From the NCBI RefSeq assembly GCF_959029255.1, contig NZ_CAUFUE010000006.1, positions 124,001-188,000 of the forward strand: DNA of 64,000 bases, read 5' to 3'. Positions 34,111 to 43,212 of the stretch are shown here, piece after piece (the stretch's first letter is position 1; each line of letters begins with the position of its first letter). The stretch comes from an uncultured Bacteroides sp. (GTDB taxonomy: Bacteria; Bacteroidota; Bacteroidia; Bacteroidales; Bacteroidaceae). A program made the translations under genes and the position numbers. Below the pieces are notes generated by a model. That model was given only the letters and a program-made list of their open reading frames with translations, made no database searches and was not told the DNA's origin.

Positions 34111-36828
34111 CTATAAGCCCTCATTCAAATACACCTCCAGATTAGTATATCCCTCCTTACTCAACGTGGTAGTGACACCATCCGACGCATCTTCCGGGTT
34201 TAATCCATGAGACACTTCCCATTTGTCGGGCATGCCGTCACCATCCGTATCCTTCAGGTCGGCAGGAGATACACCACCGTCACTTAATTCGGGCCAAGGG
34301 CTGGCGGCTCCTTTGGGTTTGACGTCAGCCGGCAAATCAATGAGTCCGGGCGCTTTTTCGGCTCCCCGGGTAACACTACCTATATAAGTAGCCGTTCCTT
34401 TGCGGGTTTCGTTTACGATACGCTTATCAATGATATCGCGCCGCTTGGAACAACCGGCATATTTCAAGACAAGCCGATAGGCTTCTTTCGCCGTATGCGT
34501 AGTGATGACGTCCGTTTCCAGAGGAGCGGACAGACGCATATCTTTCCTGACCTGTTCCGTGAAAGTATTATCGCAGGAATTGTTGTCGATTTGCTCATAA
34601 ATACCCTTCGTCCAGTTGTCACGGGTCACATCCTTATTTCCCTCGATTACATTACCATCGACATAGAATTTTCCCCATACATGCTCCATGGGCTGCCAAA
34701 CGTTGGGCGTACCGTCCGCCCGATGGCAATACTTGGTAGTGCGTATACCAAGCGCAGCTATACGATAGCGCACCGGACTGTTTTCAGGGGTAGCCGGTCC
34801 CGGTTTATAGTAGTTGTTGACAATATTCACCTGCATGCCTTCACCGCCATAACAACCATTGCCCGCCCAGTTGTAAATCACGTTATTCCGCATATCCACA
34901 TACTCGCGTCGTTGCGTGAAAGGACGCGGGCCAAGACGCGGCGCACGGCTTTCGTGATGCGCCAGCAGATTATGATGAAACGAAGCCCTCGCTCCTCCCC
35001 AGATGGCACCATAGCCATGACGCCCCTTGGCATGTCCTGCCGTACGGAGGCTTTCGGAAGAGATGCACCACTGTACGGTCAGGTTTTCTCCCCCATAAAT
35101 GGAACAGCACTCATCTACCGACCAACTGATGGAGCAATGATCAATCATCACATTCCTGCAATCGGTGCTTCCCAAACCATCCGGTTCGCCCCCTCCTTCA
35201 TTGCCTACCCGGAAACGGAGATAGCGGACAATCACATTATCGGCATTGATTGTCACCGGATAGCGTGCAACGCAGATGCCTTGTCCCGGAGCCGTTTGAC
35301 CGGCAATAGTCAAATCGCCGTTTGTAATCCGCAGGTTGCCGTTGAGAAAGATAGTGCCCGCCACGTCAAAAACAACGGTACGCGCACCCTTTTGTGACAG
35401 GGCATATCGGAAGGTACCTTCCTGCATTCCATCTTCCAAAGTCGTCACGTGATAGACTTTTCCACCACGCCCGCCGGAGGTATAGCGTCCAAACCCTTCG
35501 GCACCAGGAAAAGAGGGCAAGCAAGTTCCCGCCTGAGCAGCGTCTGCCTCTTCTTTCAGATATTTCAACCGTTTTCCCCAATCTTCCATCACTTCATTAC
35601 GCCACTTATAGACGGTCTGCGCACCTTGCAAGTTACTCCAGAAATATTCGGGAGCACTTTTATCCGTATACCAATTCGCGCCAAGCCGGTAATCCGTATC
35701 ACGCACCTTACCCGGCCAGAGATTCTCCACTGTAATTACCCCTTCCTGACGAGGGAAGCCGGGAATACCGGATTCTATCGTATAGGGCAAAGCACCGAGG
35801 TAGTAGGTGGAATGACGGACTGCATAATCTCCATCGCCCAAATAGTAACCGGACCATTTCTGTTTTCCGATAGTCAAAGTGATGCAAGCCGAATCCGTCG
35901 GAACATCCTTTAAAACAGGCCCTTGAACATGGAACTCAATAATGGAATATACCTGCACGGTATCCTTAGCCGTCGCGGGGCGATGAAATACTGTCCGCGA
36001 ACTATGGGTAAAGGGTTCAAAACTGCCACCCCAAGACTCCCTGCACGGGTCTTCAGGATTACCGTCCATCATATAGAGCAAAGCAGGGGTATCACCCAAC
36101 TTCGGCAGACCTTGATAATAATGTATAAAATCGGCTCCCAGGTTCCCTGCATCTTTCATATAAGTATCATAGAAACCGGTATTGTAGGAGTCTTTCACTT
36201 TTTTCTGGCTGATAAAGCCCCGATAAGAGGCATTATTCTCAATGAACCATAAATCGGGGAAATTACGCACAATATATACATAGCTGTTTACACTCCACTT
36301 TTTATTGGGGCCTCCAATCCAGTAGACACGGATTTTGCTGCGGATATCAGGAGCATCATGCAGCGCCTGCGCCACATCATCCAGCCCTCCCCAAACAAGT
36401 ATCCACAAGGGGCGGTCGCTTTCACGGCGTGCACATTGCACAATCCAATCAGAACCTTCGGTGGCAGACGTAAACCCGCAATAGGGCGCTGCACCCTTCC
36501 TGCCTTGCTTGGTTATGGAACGGAGATATTCGGGAGCGGCCAATCCCTCTATATGCCTGCTCAATTTCGGCAAATCTTTCTCATACAGATTTATCATCCG
36601 AAGAATTTCATCTTTACTTCCGCTTCCAAATGAAGGAGACGAAACAAGTCCTTCGGTGTCGAACTCATTGCTGTACATCAGGAAGTGTGCCACCGACTGG
36701 TTGTCGTCGGGGTCGGTTCCTCCAATATCCGTGCTGATAAGGATACGTGGCTTTTGGGGCACCGGTTGTTGCGCAAAAGATGCTGCACCGACTAATATAA
36801 ATACCAGAGAAAAGAAAATTGTTTTCAT
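34111..36828 (-). CDS. Fusion of nucleoside-hydrolase-like (DUF1593/Sde182-type) domain and PL1 pectate lyase
   Basis: This is a 905-aa secreted protein (signal peptide to SFAQ). Residues 27-300 carry an Asp-rich nucleoside-hydrolase-like motif (ISTDIGGTDPDDNQS) and LWILVWGGLDDVAQAL, typical of DUF1593/Sde182-type proteins, with a beta domain to about 425. Residues 440-790 are a family 1 polysaccharide lyase-like beta-helix: FPGAEGFGRYTSGGRGGKVY at its start, then ITIAGQTAPGQG-type, CSISWSVDE and AHHESRAPRLGPR segments. The C-terminus has a DTDGDGMPDKWE calcium-type motif. The lyase part would cleave polygalacturonate by beta-elimination; the function of the first domain is uncertain. Each half is long enough to be a full protein, and no frameshift scar separates them. 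Confidence 0.85.
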   Translation of the reverse strand: MKTIFFSLVFILVGAASFAQQPVPQKPRILISTDIGGTDPDDNQSVAHFLMYSNEFDTEGLVSSPSFGSGSKDEILRMINLYEKDLPKLSRHIEGLAAPEYLRSITKQGRKGAAPYCGFTSATEGSDWIVQCARRESDRPLWILVWGGLDDVAQALHDAPDIRSKIRVYWIGGPNKKWSVNSYVYIVRNFPDLWFIENNASYRGFISQKKVKDSYNTGFYDTYMKDAGNLGADFIHYYQGLPKLGDTPALLYMMDGNPEDPCRESWGGSFEPFTHSSRTVFHRPATAKDTVQVYSIIEFHVQGPVLKDVPTDSACITLTIGKQKWSGYYLGDGDYAVRHSTYYLGALPYTIESGIPGFPRQEGVITVENLWPGKVRDTDYRLGANWYTDKSAPEYFWSNLQGAQTVYKWRNEVMEDWGKRLKYLKEEADAAQAGTCLPSFPGAEGFGRYTSGGRGGKVYHVTTLEDGMQEGTFRYALSQKGARTVVFDVAGTIFLNGNLRITNGDLTIAGQTAPGQGICVARYPVTINADNVIVRYLRFRVGNEGGGEPDGLGSTDCRNVMIDHCSISWSVDECCSIYGGENLTVQWCISSESLRTAGHAKGRHGYGAIWGGARASFHHNLLAHHESRAPRLGPRPFTQRREYVDMRNNVIYNWAGNGCYGGEGMQVNIVNNYYKPGPATPENSPVRYRIAALGIRTTKYCHRADGTPNVWQPMEHVWGKFYVDGNVIEGNKDVTRDNWTKGIYEQIDNNSCDNTFTEQVRKDMRLSAPLETDVITTHTAKEAYRLVLKYAGCSKRRDIIDKRIVNETRKGTATYIGSVTRGAEKAPGLIDLPADVKPKGAASPWPELSDGGVSPADLKDTDGDGMPDKWEVSHGLNPEDASDGVTTTLSKEGYTNLEVYLNEGL

Positions 36829-36990
36829 AAATCAGAGTATTAGTAAGTGGAAGCAAAAATACGGAATAACCGGAACAATGAGGGGGAAAAATTGGTGCAA
36901 AAGGGGGAGTAATGATAGGATAATTACCCGTCGTGAGGAATCTAAAACTCCCGCATTATAGAACTTACTTATCAACATTTCATCTTCGTT

Positions 36991-37075
36991 GACCTTCACT
37001 GCGCAAGATGGCATCTCATGCTGCACAAGATGGCATCTTGAACAACACAAGATGGCATCTTGCGCAATGAAGGTC
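36991..37075. repeat. Three 22-bp-period CAAGATGGCATCTTG units within a larger hairpin
   Basis: Units start at 37004, 37026 and 37048; the last two are the near-perfect palindrome CAAGATG-G-CATCTTG and the first ends CATCTCA. The outer sequences GACCTTCACTGCGCAAGATG (36991-37010) and CATCTTGCGCAATGAAGGTC (37056-37075) are inverted with one mismatch, closing a long stem. It lies between the 5' end of the PL1 fusion gene (ATG at 36828) and the 3' end of the MalY-type gene (stop at 37149), both on the minus strand. Confidence 0.9.
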
Positions 37076-37148
37076 GGCGGGCATCACATCACAGGTAATA
37101 AAGGAACAAGCGCTCCCCCATTATGCCCCGGTCATCAGGGAAGTATGT

Positions 37149-38321
37149 TTAACGGATTCCATCAATCGCCTTCGTCAACTGTCCCAAAGCCTGCTGCAAT
37201 ACCGAACGCGGACAGCCTACATTCAACCGCATAAAGCCTTCGCCGGGTTTACCGAACATGGTGCCGTCGTTCAAAGCAAGATGGGCTTTTTCTGAAAAGA
37301 GTTTTGCCAGCTCGTCTTGTGGCAAGCCCAATGCACGGCAATCCAGGAAAATGAGATAAGATGCCTGGGGACGTATCATGCTGATTCCCGGGATGTGTTC
37401 TTTCAAGTAATTCTCGGTAAAATCGATATTGTCTTTCAGATAGTCGAGCAATTGTGACAGCCACTCTTCACCCTGCATATAAGCGGCGGCGGCGCCGATA
37501 TATGCCAGCAAATGGCCTTCACAGAACTCTCCGGCTTCCATAAATTGCCGGAAACGGCGACGGATATCGGCATTGACGGTTATGGCGTATGAACTGCCCA
37601 ATCCCGGCATGTTAAATGCCTTGCTGGGTGCCATGAAAGTTAAAGAATTTTGTGCCGCATTCTCTGAAACTGTGGCAAAAGGATGATGTTTATAAGGCGG
37701 GAGAGTCAGGTCGGCATGTATCTCGTCCGAAATAACCAGCGTGCAGCTCTCTTTGCAGATATCGGCTATCCGGCGCAGTTCTTCTACAGTCCACACACGG
37801 CCGCCGGGGTTATGGGGGTTACAGAGAATAAGTGCTTTGCAGCCCTGGATATCCCGGCTGAAACGTTCGAAATCAATCTGATATTGACCGTTACGCAAGT
37901 CAAGCGGGGAATACACTACTTCACGCCCCAAACGCTCGGTAACCAGGAAGAAAGGATGATATACCGGAGTCATAACCATGACTTTGTCTCCCGGATTGGT
38001 GAAACACTGCAAGGCAAATGCTTGTCCGCGGACTATACCGGGTACAAAGGTCAGCATTTCACGGGTGATGTCCCATTGATGACGCTTGTGCAGCCAGTTG
38101 CAGATGGACGTATACCACTCTTCACAAGCAAAAGTATAGCCCAGCACTTCATGTTCGAGCCGCTTGCGCAAGGCTTCCATTACGAAAGGAGGAGTACGGA
38201 AGTCCATATCGGCCACCCACATGGCAAGTAAATCATCACGTCCCCAAACATTTTTCACTCCGTCCCATTTCACCGAGTCGGTGCCGCGACGCTCTATCAG
38301 CTCATCAAAGTTATATTTCAT
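37149..38321 (-). CDS. MalY/PatB-type PLP-dependent C-S lyase (cystathionine beta-lyase-like)
   Basis: The protein is 390 aa, with ATG at 38321 chosen because family members begin with a short YNFDELIERRGTDSVKW segment; the in-frame ATG at 38363 adds 14 unrelated residues. It is a fold-type I aminotransferase-like enzyme: Tyr/Asn in NPHNPGGRVW, Asp199 in ISDEIHADL and the PLP lysine K234 in APSKAFNMPGLG. Enzymes of this group split cystathionine or cysteine to a thiol, pyruvate and ammonia. It stands alone in the window and no methionine-pathway neighbours are visible. Confidence 0.85.
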   Translation of the reverse strand: MKYNFDELIERRGTDSVKWDGVKNVWGRDDLLAMWVADMDFRTPPFVMEALRKRLEHEVLGYTFACEEWYTSICNWLHKRHQWDITREMLTFVPGIVRGQAFALQCFTNPGDKVMVMTPVYHPFFLVTERLGREVVYSPLDLRNGQYQIDFERFSRDIQGCKALILCNPHNPGGRVWTVEELRRIADICKESCTLVISDEIHADLTLPPYKHHPFATVSENAAQNSLTFMAPSKAFNMPGLGSSYAITVNADIRRRFRQFMEAGEFCEGHLLAYIGAAAAYMQGEEWLSQLLDYLKDNIDFTENYLKEHIPGISMIRPQASYLIFLDCRALGLPQDELAKLFSEKAHLALNDGTMFGKPGEGFMRLNVGCPRSVLQQALGQLTKAIDGIR

Positions 38322-38418
38322 AATCAGTTTATTTTTATCACCGGAGATTACAAGGTGTAACACACATAAGATGAGAGAAAAAATCTGCGCTAATCTACGT
38401 AATCTGCGGTGGAATTAA

Positions 38419-39033
38419 TCATATCGGGAAAAATATAAAGACCGCCACGTCCCATAAAGAGTGCGAAAGGATGATGGCGGCAAAGCGATTGGGGAAAAAA
38501 CGGAAAAGCGCTCCCCACACCACGCCGGCTACCAATGCCGCCATAACCAGCATAAAGTTGCAGGAACCGGCATGCACCAAGGCATACAGGGCGGTTGCCA
38601 CAATGAAACCTTTATTGGGGTTCCAACGCTCGGAAAGTGTGCGCTGCACATAGCCACGCCAGAAGATTTCTTCGGCAGGGCCTATCAGGAACAGCATCAA
38701 GGCGGTCAGCAACCAAGGAGACTCTCCTTCTTTCATCCCGTATATCAGGTTTACCTGAGGACGTGCGAAATCGAATATCCAGGTGGAAACCTTATCGCCT
38801 ATCCAGAACACGCACCACAAAGCAATGGCAACACCAAAGCCCAGCAGAATGTTCGACAAGCTCCACTTCACATCGCGCCACCAACCGGGACGGAACAAGG
38901 TGGCGAATACGGACAAGGTGAGTGCCGAACCGGTCATCATCCACCAGAAATTGACAAAGGGGGCAGTCCAGGGAGAGAACATGACCGTCCACAACACGGC
39001 TGCCAAAAAGATGGTAAAAACTAATTTATTCAT
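38419..39033 (-). CDS. CPBP-family intramembrane glutamic protease
   Basis: This is a 204-aa integral membrane protein with about six hydrophobic segments. The CPBP (Abi/CaaX-protease-like) motifs are present: EEIFWRGYVQ (E-E-x3-R), HAGSCNFM and SHSLWDVAVF. Bacterial members are used in prenyl-protein-like processing, peptide maturation or bacteriocin self-immunity; no such substrate is visible here. Its start overlaps the stop codon of the prenyltransferase gene by 4 bp (ATGA), so the two are translationally coupled. Confidence 0.85.
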   Translation of the reverse strand: MNKLVFTIFLAAVLWTVMFSPWTAPFVNFWWMMTGSALTLSVFATLFRPGWWRDVKWSLSNILLGFGVAIALWCVFWIGDKVSTWIFDFARPQVNLIYGMKEGESPWLLTALMLFLIGPAEEIFWRGYVQRTLSERWNPNKGFIVATALYALVHAGSCNFMLVMAALVAGVVWGALFRFFPNRFAAIILSHSLWDVAVFIFFPI

Positions 39034-39923
39034 GACAACAGGGCTGCTAAAACAAATGATAAAGCGAATATCAGGCTGAACAACAATTGGAGTTTAGCCG
39101 TCAGTTCGTCCAGATTGGCAATGACTGAGAAACCTTTCCCGGGATACTGTGACATGACACGGACATTACCGATAGCGGGTATCAAAGCCAGTAAAATCAG
39201 GAGCGTCCATAGGGGGAAAGTCCCGGAAGCGGCGCAACCTGCCACCCATCCGAAGGGGAACAGGATTTCGGCACAATACAGGAACACGGATGCTTTGCTT
39301 CCCAATCGCATGGCCAGGGTATTGATACTTGCACGGGCATCGGTCTGCATGTCACGCGTGTTGTTGGCATGAAGAATGGCTACCGTTATCAGCCCCACGG
39401 GAATGGCTATCCAGAGTACCTCCCAATTGATGGCAAGGGTGGCAACGTATGCCGTGCCCAGAGTGGGCAGCAGGGCGTATGCCATGAAAATAACCACATC
39501 GCCCAGTGCATTATACTTCAGGGGAGGATAAAGAAGGGAACATGCCACTCCCCCAAGGCCTATCCACAACAAGGGAAGCCCCGTACGAAGCATCAGCGCA
39601 GTACCGGCAACCACGGCAACCACCAGCAGCCCCAGTGCCAACCGATAGATTTCTTTCGGGAGAAACATCTCATCGGTAAGGGTTTTAGCGCCGAATGTAT
39701 CCCGGGCATCGACCCCTCGCTTATGGTCGAAATAATCGCTCCATGTGTTTCCTGCGGCATGGAACACTATGATATTGAGTAAAGCCCAGATGCCGTTTGT
39801 CCAGTTTATGTCTGCTTTCATCCAGAACAGATACGCCAAAGTCACGATTACCGGCATTGCCGATGCGGGAAACGACCACGGGCGGACGGCTATCAACCAA
39901 TCTTTAAAGGAATGTTTCTTCAT
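39030..39923 (-). CDS. menA: UbiA-family prenyltransferase, MenA-like
   Basis: This is a 297-aa protein with about eight to nine membrane segments. It has the two Asp-rich motifs of UbiA enzymes: NTWSDYFDHKRGVD (first motif, pairing Mg-diphosphate) and NNTRDMQTDARASINTLA (second). The second motif in particular resembles MenA, the enzyme that prenylates 1,4-dihydroxy-2-naphthoate to give demethylmenaquinone. Other men genes are not present nearby, so the symbol is provisional. It is coupled to the CPBP protease gene. Confidence 0.7.
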   Translation of the reverse strand: MKKHSFKDWLIAVRPWSFPASAMPVIVTLAYLFWMKADINWTNGIWALLNIIVFHAAGNTWSDYFDHKRGVDARDTFGAKTLTDEMFLPKEIYRLALGLLVVAVVAGTALMLRTGLPLLWIGLGGVACSLLYPPLKYNALGDVVIFMAYALLPTLGTAYVATLAINWEVLWIAIPVGLITVAILHANNTRDMQTDARASINTLAMRLGSKASVFLYCAEILFPFGWVAGCAASGTFPLWTLLILLALIPAIGNVRVMSQYPGKGFSVIANLDELTAKLQLLFSLIFALSFVLAALLS

Positions 39924-39983
39924 TATTCTCTATTGCTTTTTTAGTTTTAAATATTTCGCTAATCAATAAAAGGATATTCGGTT

Positions 39984-40125
39984 TTCACCACAGAGGACAC
40001 AGAGGTCACAGAGGTTTTGAGCAGGACTAATCTACTCTCCTTATGTACGGACAGGCTCACGATGACGAAGCCTAACATGAGTATAAGAGAAGAAACTCTG
40101 TGACCTCTGTGTCCTCTGTGGTGAA
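39984..40125. repeat. 142-bp MITE-like element with perfect 30-bp terminal inverted repeats
   Basis: Left arm 39984-40013 starts TTCACCACAGAGGACACAGA; right arm 40096-40125 is its exact reverse complement. Each arm is itself built of CACAGAGG-like 9-10-bp repeats. The 82-bp interior has a small AGGCT/AGCCT stem and no reading frame of interest. It lies between divergent genes (menA-like and HAD phosphatase). Confidence 0.9.
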
Positions 40126-40177
40126 CAAATTATCATTTATTTGCTTGCAAAAGTACGAAATATCTTCGCTTTTTAAG

Positions 40178-40185
40178 TAATTTTG
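40178..40185 (+). promoter_or_regulatory. -7 element of the HAD phosphatase gene
   Basis: TAATTTTG fits TAnnTTTG, 24 bp before the ATG at 40210. The in-frame upstream ATG at 40183 overlaps this element and is therefore unlikely. Confidence 0.6.
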
Positions 40186-40209
40186 CGCACAAGTAATATA
40201 GATACACTT

Positions 40210-41001
40210 ATGATAAAAGCCTTGTTTTTTGACATTGACGGCACTTTGGTGAGTTTCGATACTCATGAAATACCCGTTTCTACTATCGAAGCGCTGACTG
40301 CCGCCAAGGCGAAAGGTATGCAGATATTCATTTCGACCGGACGTCCCGGAATTATCATCAACAATCTTTCCGCGCTGCAAGACCGTGGACTGATAGATGG
40401 TTACATCACGATGAACGGCGGTTATTGCTTCGTGGATAAAGAGGTGATTTACAAAAGTACCATCCCTGCTGCGGATGTAAAAGCATTAATGAATTATTGT
40501 ACTTCCAAAGATATTCCCTGCATTGTGGTAGGCGAAAGCGATATATGTGTTTGCCAACCGAATGAATTGGTAAAAAAGATCTTCCACGATTTCCTGAAAG
40601 TAGACGTGATACCTGCAAGAACTCCCGAAGAGGCGTTACAAATCGGAGAAGTTTTCCAGATGACTCCTTTTATTACGGAGGATGAGGAGAGAGAAATACT
40701 TCCGTCCATCCCCAATTGTGAGATAGGACGATGGTTCCCGGCTTTTGCCGACGTCACAGCCAAGGGAAACACCAAACAGAAAGGCATAGACGAGATTATC
40801 CGCTATTTCGGTATTCGCCTGGAAGAAACAATGGCTTTCGGAGATGGAGGTAACGACATCAGCATGCTGCGCCACGCCGGTATCGGCATTGCAATGGGGA
40901 ATGCCGAAGATGACGTGAAGGCGGCAGCCGATTATGTAACGACCGGAGTGGACGATGATGGCATAGCCAATGCTTTGAGACACTTTGAGATAATTGACTG
41001 A
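40210..41001 (+). CDS. Cof-type HAD-IIB phosphatase
   Basis: This is a 263-aa cytosolic protein. HAD motif I is FFDIDGTLV (nucleophile Asp8, acid Asp10), motif II is FISTGRPG, and motif IV is AFGDGGNDISMLRHAG, with a type IIB cap between. Members dephosphorylate sugar phosphates, flavin or pyridoxal phosphate with broad specificity; the substrate cannot be inferred. The ending near 40993-41039 includes an ATTGACTG/CAGTCAAT inverted pair. Confidence 0.9.
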   Translation: MIKALFFDIDGTLVSFDTHEIPVSTIEALTAAKAKGMQIFISTGRPGIIINNLSALQDRGLIDGYITMNGGYCFVDKEVIYKSTIPAADVKALMNYCTSKDIPCIVVGESDICVCQPNELVKKIFHDFLKVDVIPARTPEEALQIGEVFQMTPFITEDEEREILPSIPNCEIGRWFPAFADVTAKGNTKQKGIDEIIRYFGIRLEETMAFGDGGNDISMLRHAGIGIAMGNAEDDVKAAADYVTTGVDDDGIANALRHFEIID

Positions 41002-41051
41002 TAACCGATAGATAACTGATAGAATAGATAGCAGTCAATCCCCCCTTTCTC

Positions 41052-41100
41052 GTCAATTGTCAATCGTAAATAGTAAATAGTAAATAGTAAATAGTAAATA
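41052..41100. repeat. Seven tandem 7-bp units abutting a start codon
   Basis: GTCAATT, GTCAATC, then GTAAATA five times without interruption (41066-41100). The array ends two bases before the TTG that appears to start the helicase gene. Every reading frame through it meets a stop codon. Confidence 0.9.
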
Positions 41101-41102
41101 AC

Positions 41103-43112
41103 TTGTCTTTCGTTCCCGATACACAGAATAAAGAGTTTCAAGACGCCTTGAACCTTATTCAATATACCCGTCAGTCTGTTTTTCTGACGGGCAAGGCGGG
41201 TACGGGCAAATCGACCTTTCTCCGTTACATCTGCGAGCAAACTAAAAAGAAGCATGTGGTACTGGCGCCTACGGGAATCGCGGCTATCAATGCCGGTGGC
41301 AGCACCATGCACAGTTTCTTTAAATTCCCTTTTTACCCCTTGCTGCCCGATGATCCGAACTTCAGTTTGCAACGCGGACGTATCCATGAGTTTTTTAAAT
41401 ATACCAAACCCCATCGCAAGCTGCTTGAGGAACTTGAACTTATCATCATCGATGAGATATCCATGGTGCGGGCAGATATCATCGATGCGGTAGACCGGGT
41501 GCTACGCGTTTATTCCAGAAACCTGCGCGAGCCTTTCGGTGGCAAACAAATACTGCTGGTGGGTGATGTCTTCCAGCTGGAACCTGTGGTGAAAGGGGAT
41601 GAACGGGAGATACTGAACCGCTTCTATCCCACTCCTTATTTCTTTTCCGCACGGGTTTTCAACCAAATCGACCTTGTTTCTATCGAGTTACAGAAAGTGT
41701 ACCGGCAAACGGATAAGGTATTCGTCAGTGTCCTGGACCACATCCGTAACAATACGGTTAGTTCGGCAGACCTGCAATTGCTCAATACCCGCTATGGCAC
41801 GCAGATAGAACAATCGGAAGCGGACATGTATATCACCCTTGCCACCCGCCGTGACAATGTGGACTTCATTAACGACAAGAAATTAGCGGAACTACCCGGT
41901 GAGCCGGTGACTTTCCAGGGTGAAATCATGGGGGACTTCCCGGAGAGCAGCCTCCCCACTTCCAAGGAGTTAGTCCTGAAAACGGGAGCGCAAATCATCT
42001 TTATCAAGAATGATTTCGATCGGCGTTGGGTAAACGGTACAATCGGGATTATCAGCGGCTTCGACCCCATAGAAGAAACTCTTTATGTCATCACGGATGA
42101 TGGCAAAGAGTGTGATGTGAAGCGGGAATCGTGGCGGAATATCCGTTATAAATACAACGAAGAGAAGAAACAAATCGAGGAAGAAGAGCTCGGGACTTTC
42201 ACTCAATATCCGGTACGGCTGGCTTGGGCAATAACAGTGCACAAAAGTCAGGGATTGACTTTCAGCCGGGTGGTTATCGACTTCACCGGAGGAGTATTTG
42301 CCGGAGGACAGGCGTATGTGGCACTGAGCCGGTGCACTTCTCTGGAAGGGATACAGTTAAAAAAGCCCATCAGCCGTGCGGATGTATTTGTACGCCCTGA
42401 GATTGTCAGCTTTGCCGAACGCTTCAATAACCGCCAAGCCATTGAGCGTGCATTGAAACAGGCACAGGCGGATGTGCAATATGTGGCTGCCTCCAAGGCT
42501 TTTGACAACGGCGACTTTGAAACTTTCCTAAACGAGTTCTTCAAGGCTATCCACTCCCGCTATGATATAGAAAAGCCTGTGGTGCAACGGCTCATCCGTA
42601 AGAAACTGAACATTATCAACCGGTTGAAAGAAGACAATGCACGCTTGAAGCAGGAAATGGAAGAACAGCGGCAACGCCTGCAAAACTATGCGCACGAATA
42701 TTACCAGATGGGAAACGAGTGCATCACCCAAGCACATGATGCCCGAGCCGCACTTGCCAATTATGACAAAGCATTGGAGCTCTATCCCGAATATACGGAT
42801 GCGTGGGTACGAAAAGGAATTACTTTGTTCAACGAAAAGCAGTATCTGGAGGCGGAAGAATGTCTGAACCGTGCGGTAAGGCTCCGTCCGGCTGAGTTCA
42901 AAGCTATATACAACCGTGGAAAGTTACGCCTTAAACTTGAAGAAATAGAAGGTGCCATAGCCGATTTGGATAAAGCCACTACTTTGAAGCCTGAACATGC
43001 AGGTGCCCACGAACTTTTCGGTGATGCTTTGATGCAGGCTGGAAAAGAAGTGGAAGCGGCGTTGCAATGGAGATTGGCAGAGGAACTTCGTAAAAAGCGT
43101 TCCGCTAAATAA
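41103..43112 (+). CDS. Pif1-like helicase with C-terminal TPR repeats
   Basis: The protein is 669 aa with a TTG start. No ATG precedes the Walker A motif in frame, and an in-frame TAA lies at 41088, so a TTG (or ATA) start is required. Motifs: Walker A GKAGTGKSTF (about residues 30-39), Walker B IIIDEISMVRADI, motif III GDVFQLEPV, motif V/VI TVHKSQGLTFSRV and YVALSRCTSLEG. A basic coiled-coil region (about 500-535) leads into three TPRs (about 540-660). It is a DNA helicase of superfamily 1B; the TPR tail suggests a protein partner. It is a widespread Bacteroides protein. Confidence 0.9.
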   Translation: MSFVPDTQNKEFQDALNLIQYTRQSVFLTGKAGTGKSTFLRYICEQTKKKHVVLAPTGIAAINAGGSTMHSFFKFPFYPLLPDDPNFSLQRGRIHEFFKYTKPHRKLLEELELIIIDEISMVRADIIDAVDRVLRVYSRNLREPFGGKQILLVGDVFQLEPVVKGDEREILNRFYPTPYFFSARVFNQIDLVSIELQKVYRQTDKVFVSVLDHIRNNTVSSADLQLLNTRYGTQIEQSEADMYITLATRRDNVDFINDKKLAELPGEPVTFQGEIMGDFPESSLPTSKELVLKTGAQIIFIKNDFDRRWVNGTIGIISGFDPIEETLYVITDDGKECDVKRESWRNIRYKYNEEKKQIEEEELGTFTQYPVRLAWAITVHKSQGLTFSRVVIDFTGGVFAGGQAYVALSRCTSLEGIQLKKPISRADVFVRPEIVSFAERFNNRQAIERALKQAQADVQYVAASKAFDNGDFETFLNEFFKAIHSRYDIEKPVVQRLIRKKLNIINRLKEDNARLKQEMEEQRQRLQNYAHEYYQMGNECITQAHDARAALANYDKALELYPEYTDAWVRKGITLFNEKQYLEAEECLNRAVRLRPAEFKAIYNRGKLRLKLEEIEGAIADLDKATTLKPEHAGAHELFGDALMQAGKEVEAALQWRLAEELRKKRSAK

Positions 43113-43147
43113 GTTTTTGCGTTATCCATAAATTTCTTCCTTATACA

Positions 43148-43179
43148 TTTGATTACAAGAAACTTATTATCTACTTTTG
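43148..43179 (+). promoter_or_regulatory. Promoter of the Sua5/YrdC gene
   Basis: TTTG (43148-43151), 20-nt spacer, TACTTTTG (43172-43179): a full match to the Bacteroidetes housekeeping promoter. It places the transcript start near 43186, which supports ATG 43213 instead of the in-frame ATG at 43177. Confidence 0.85.
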
Positions 43180-43212
43180 TGTTGTACTTTTAAAATCAAA
43201 TACCATTCTGCC

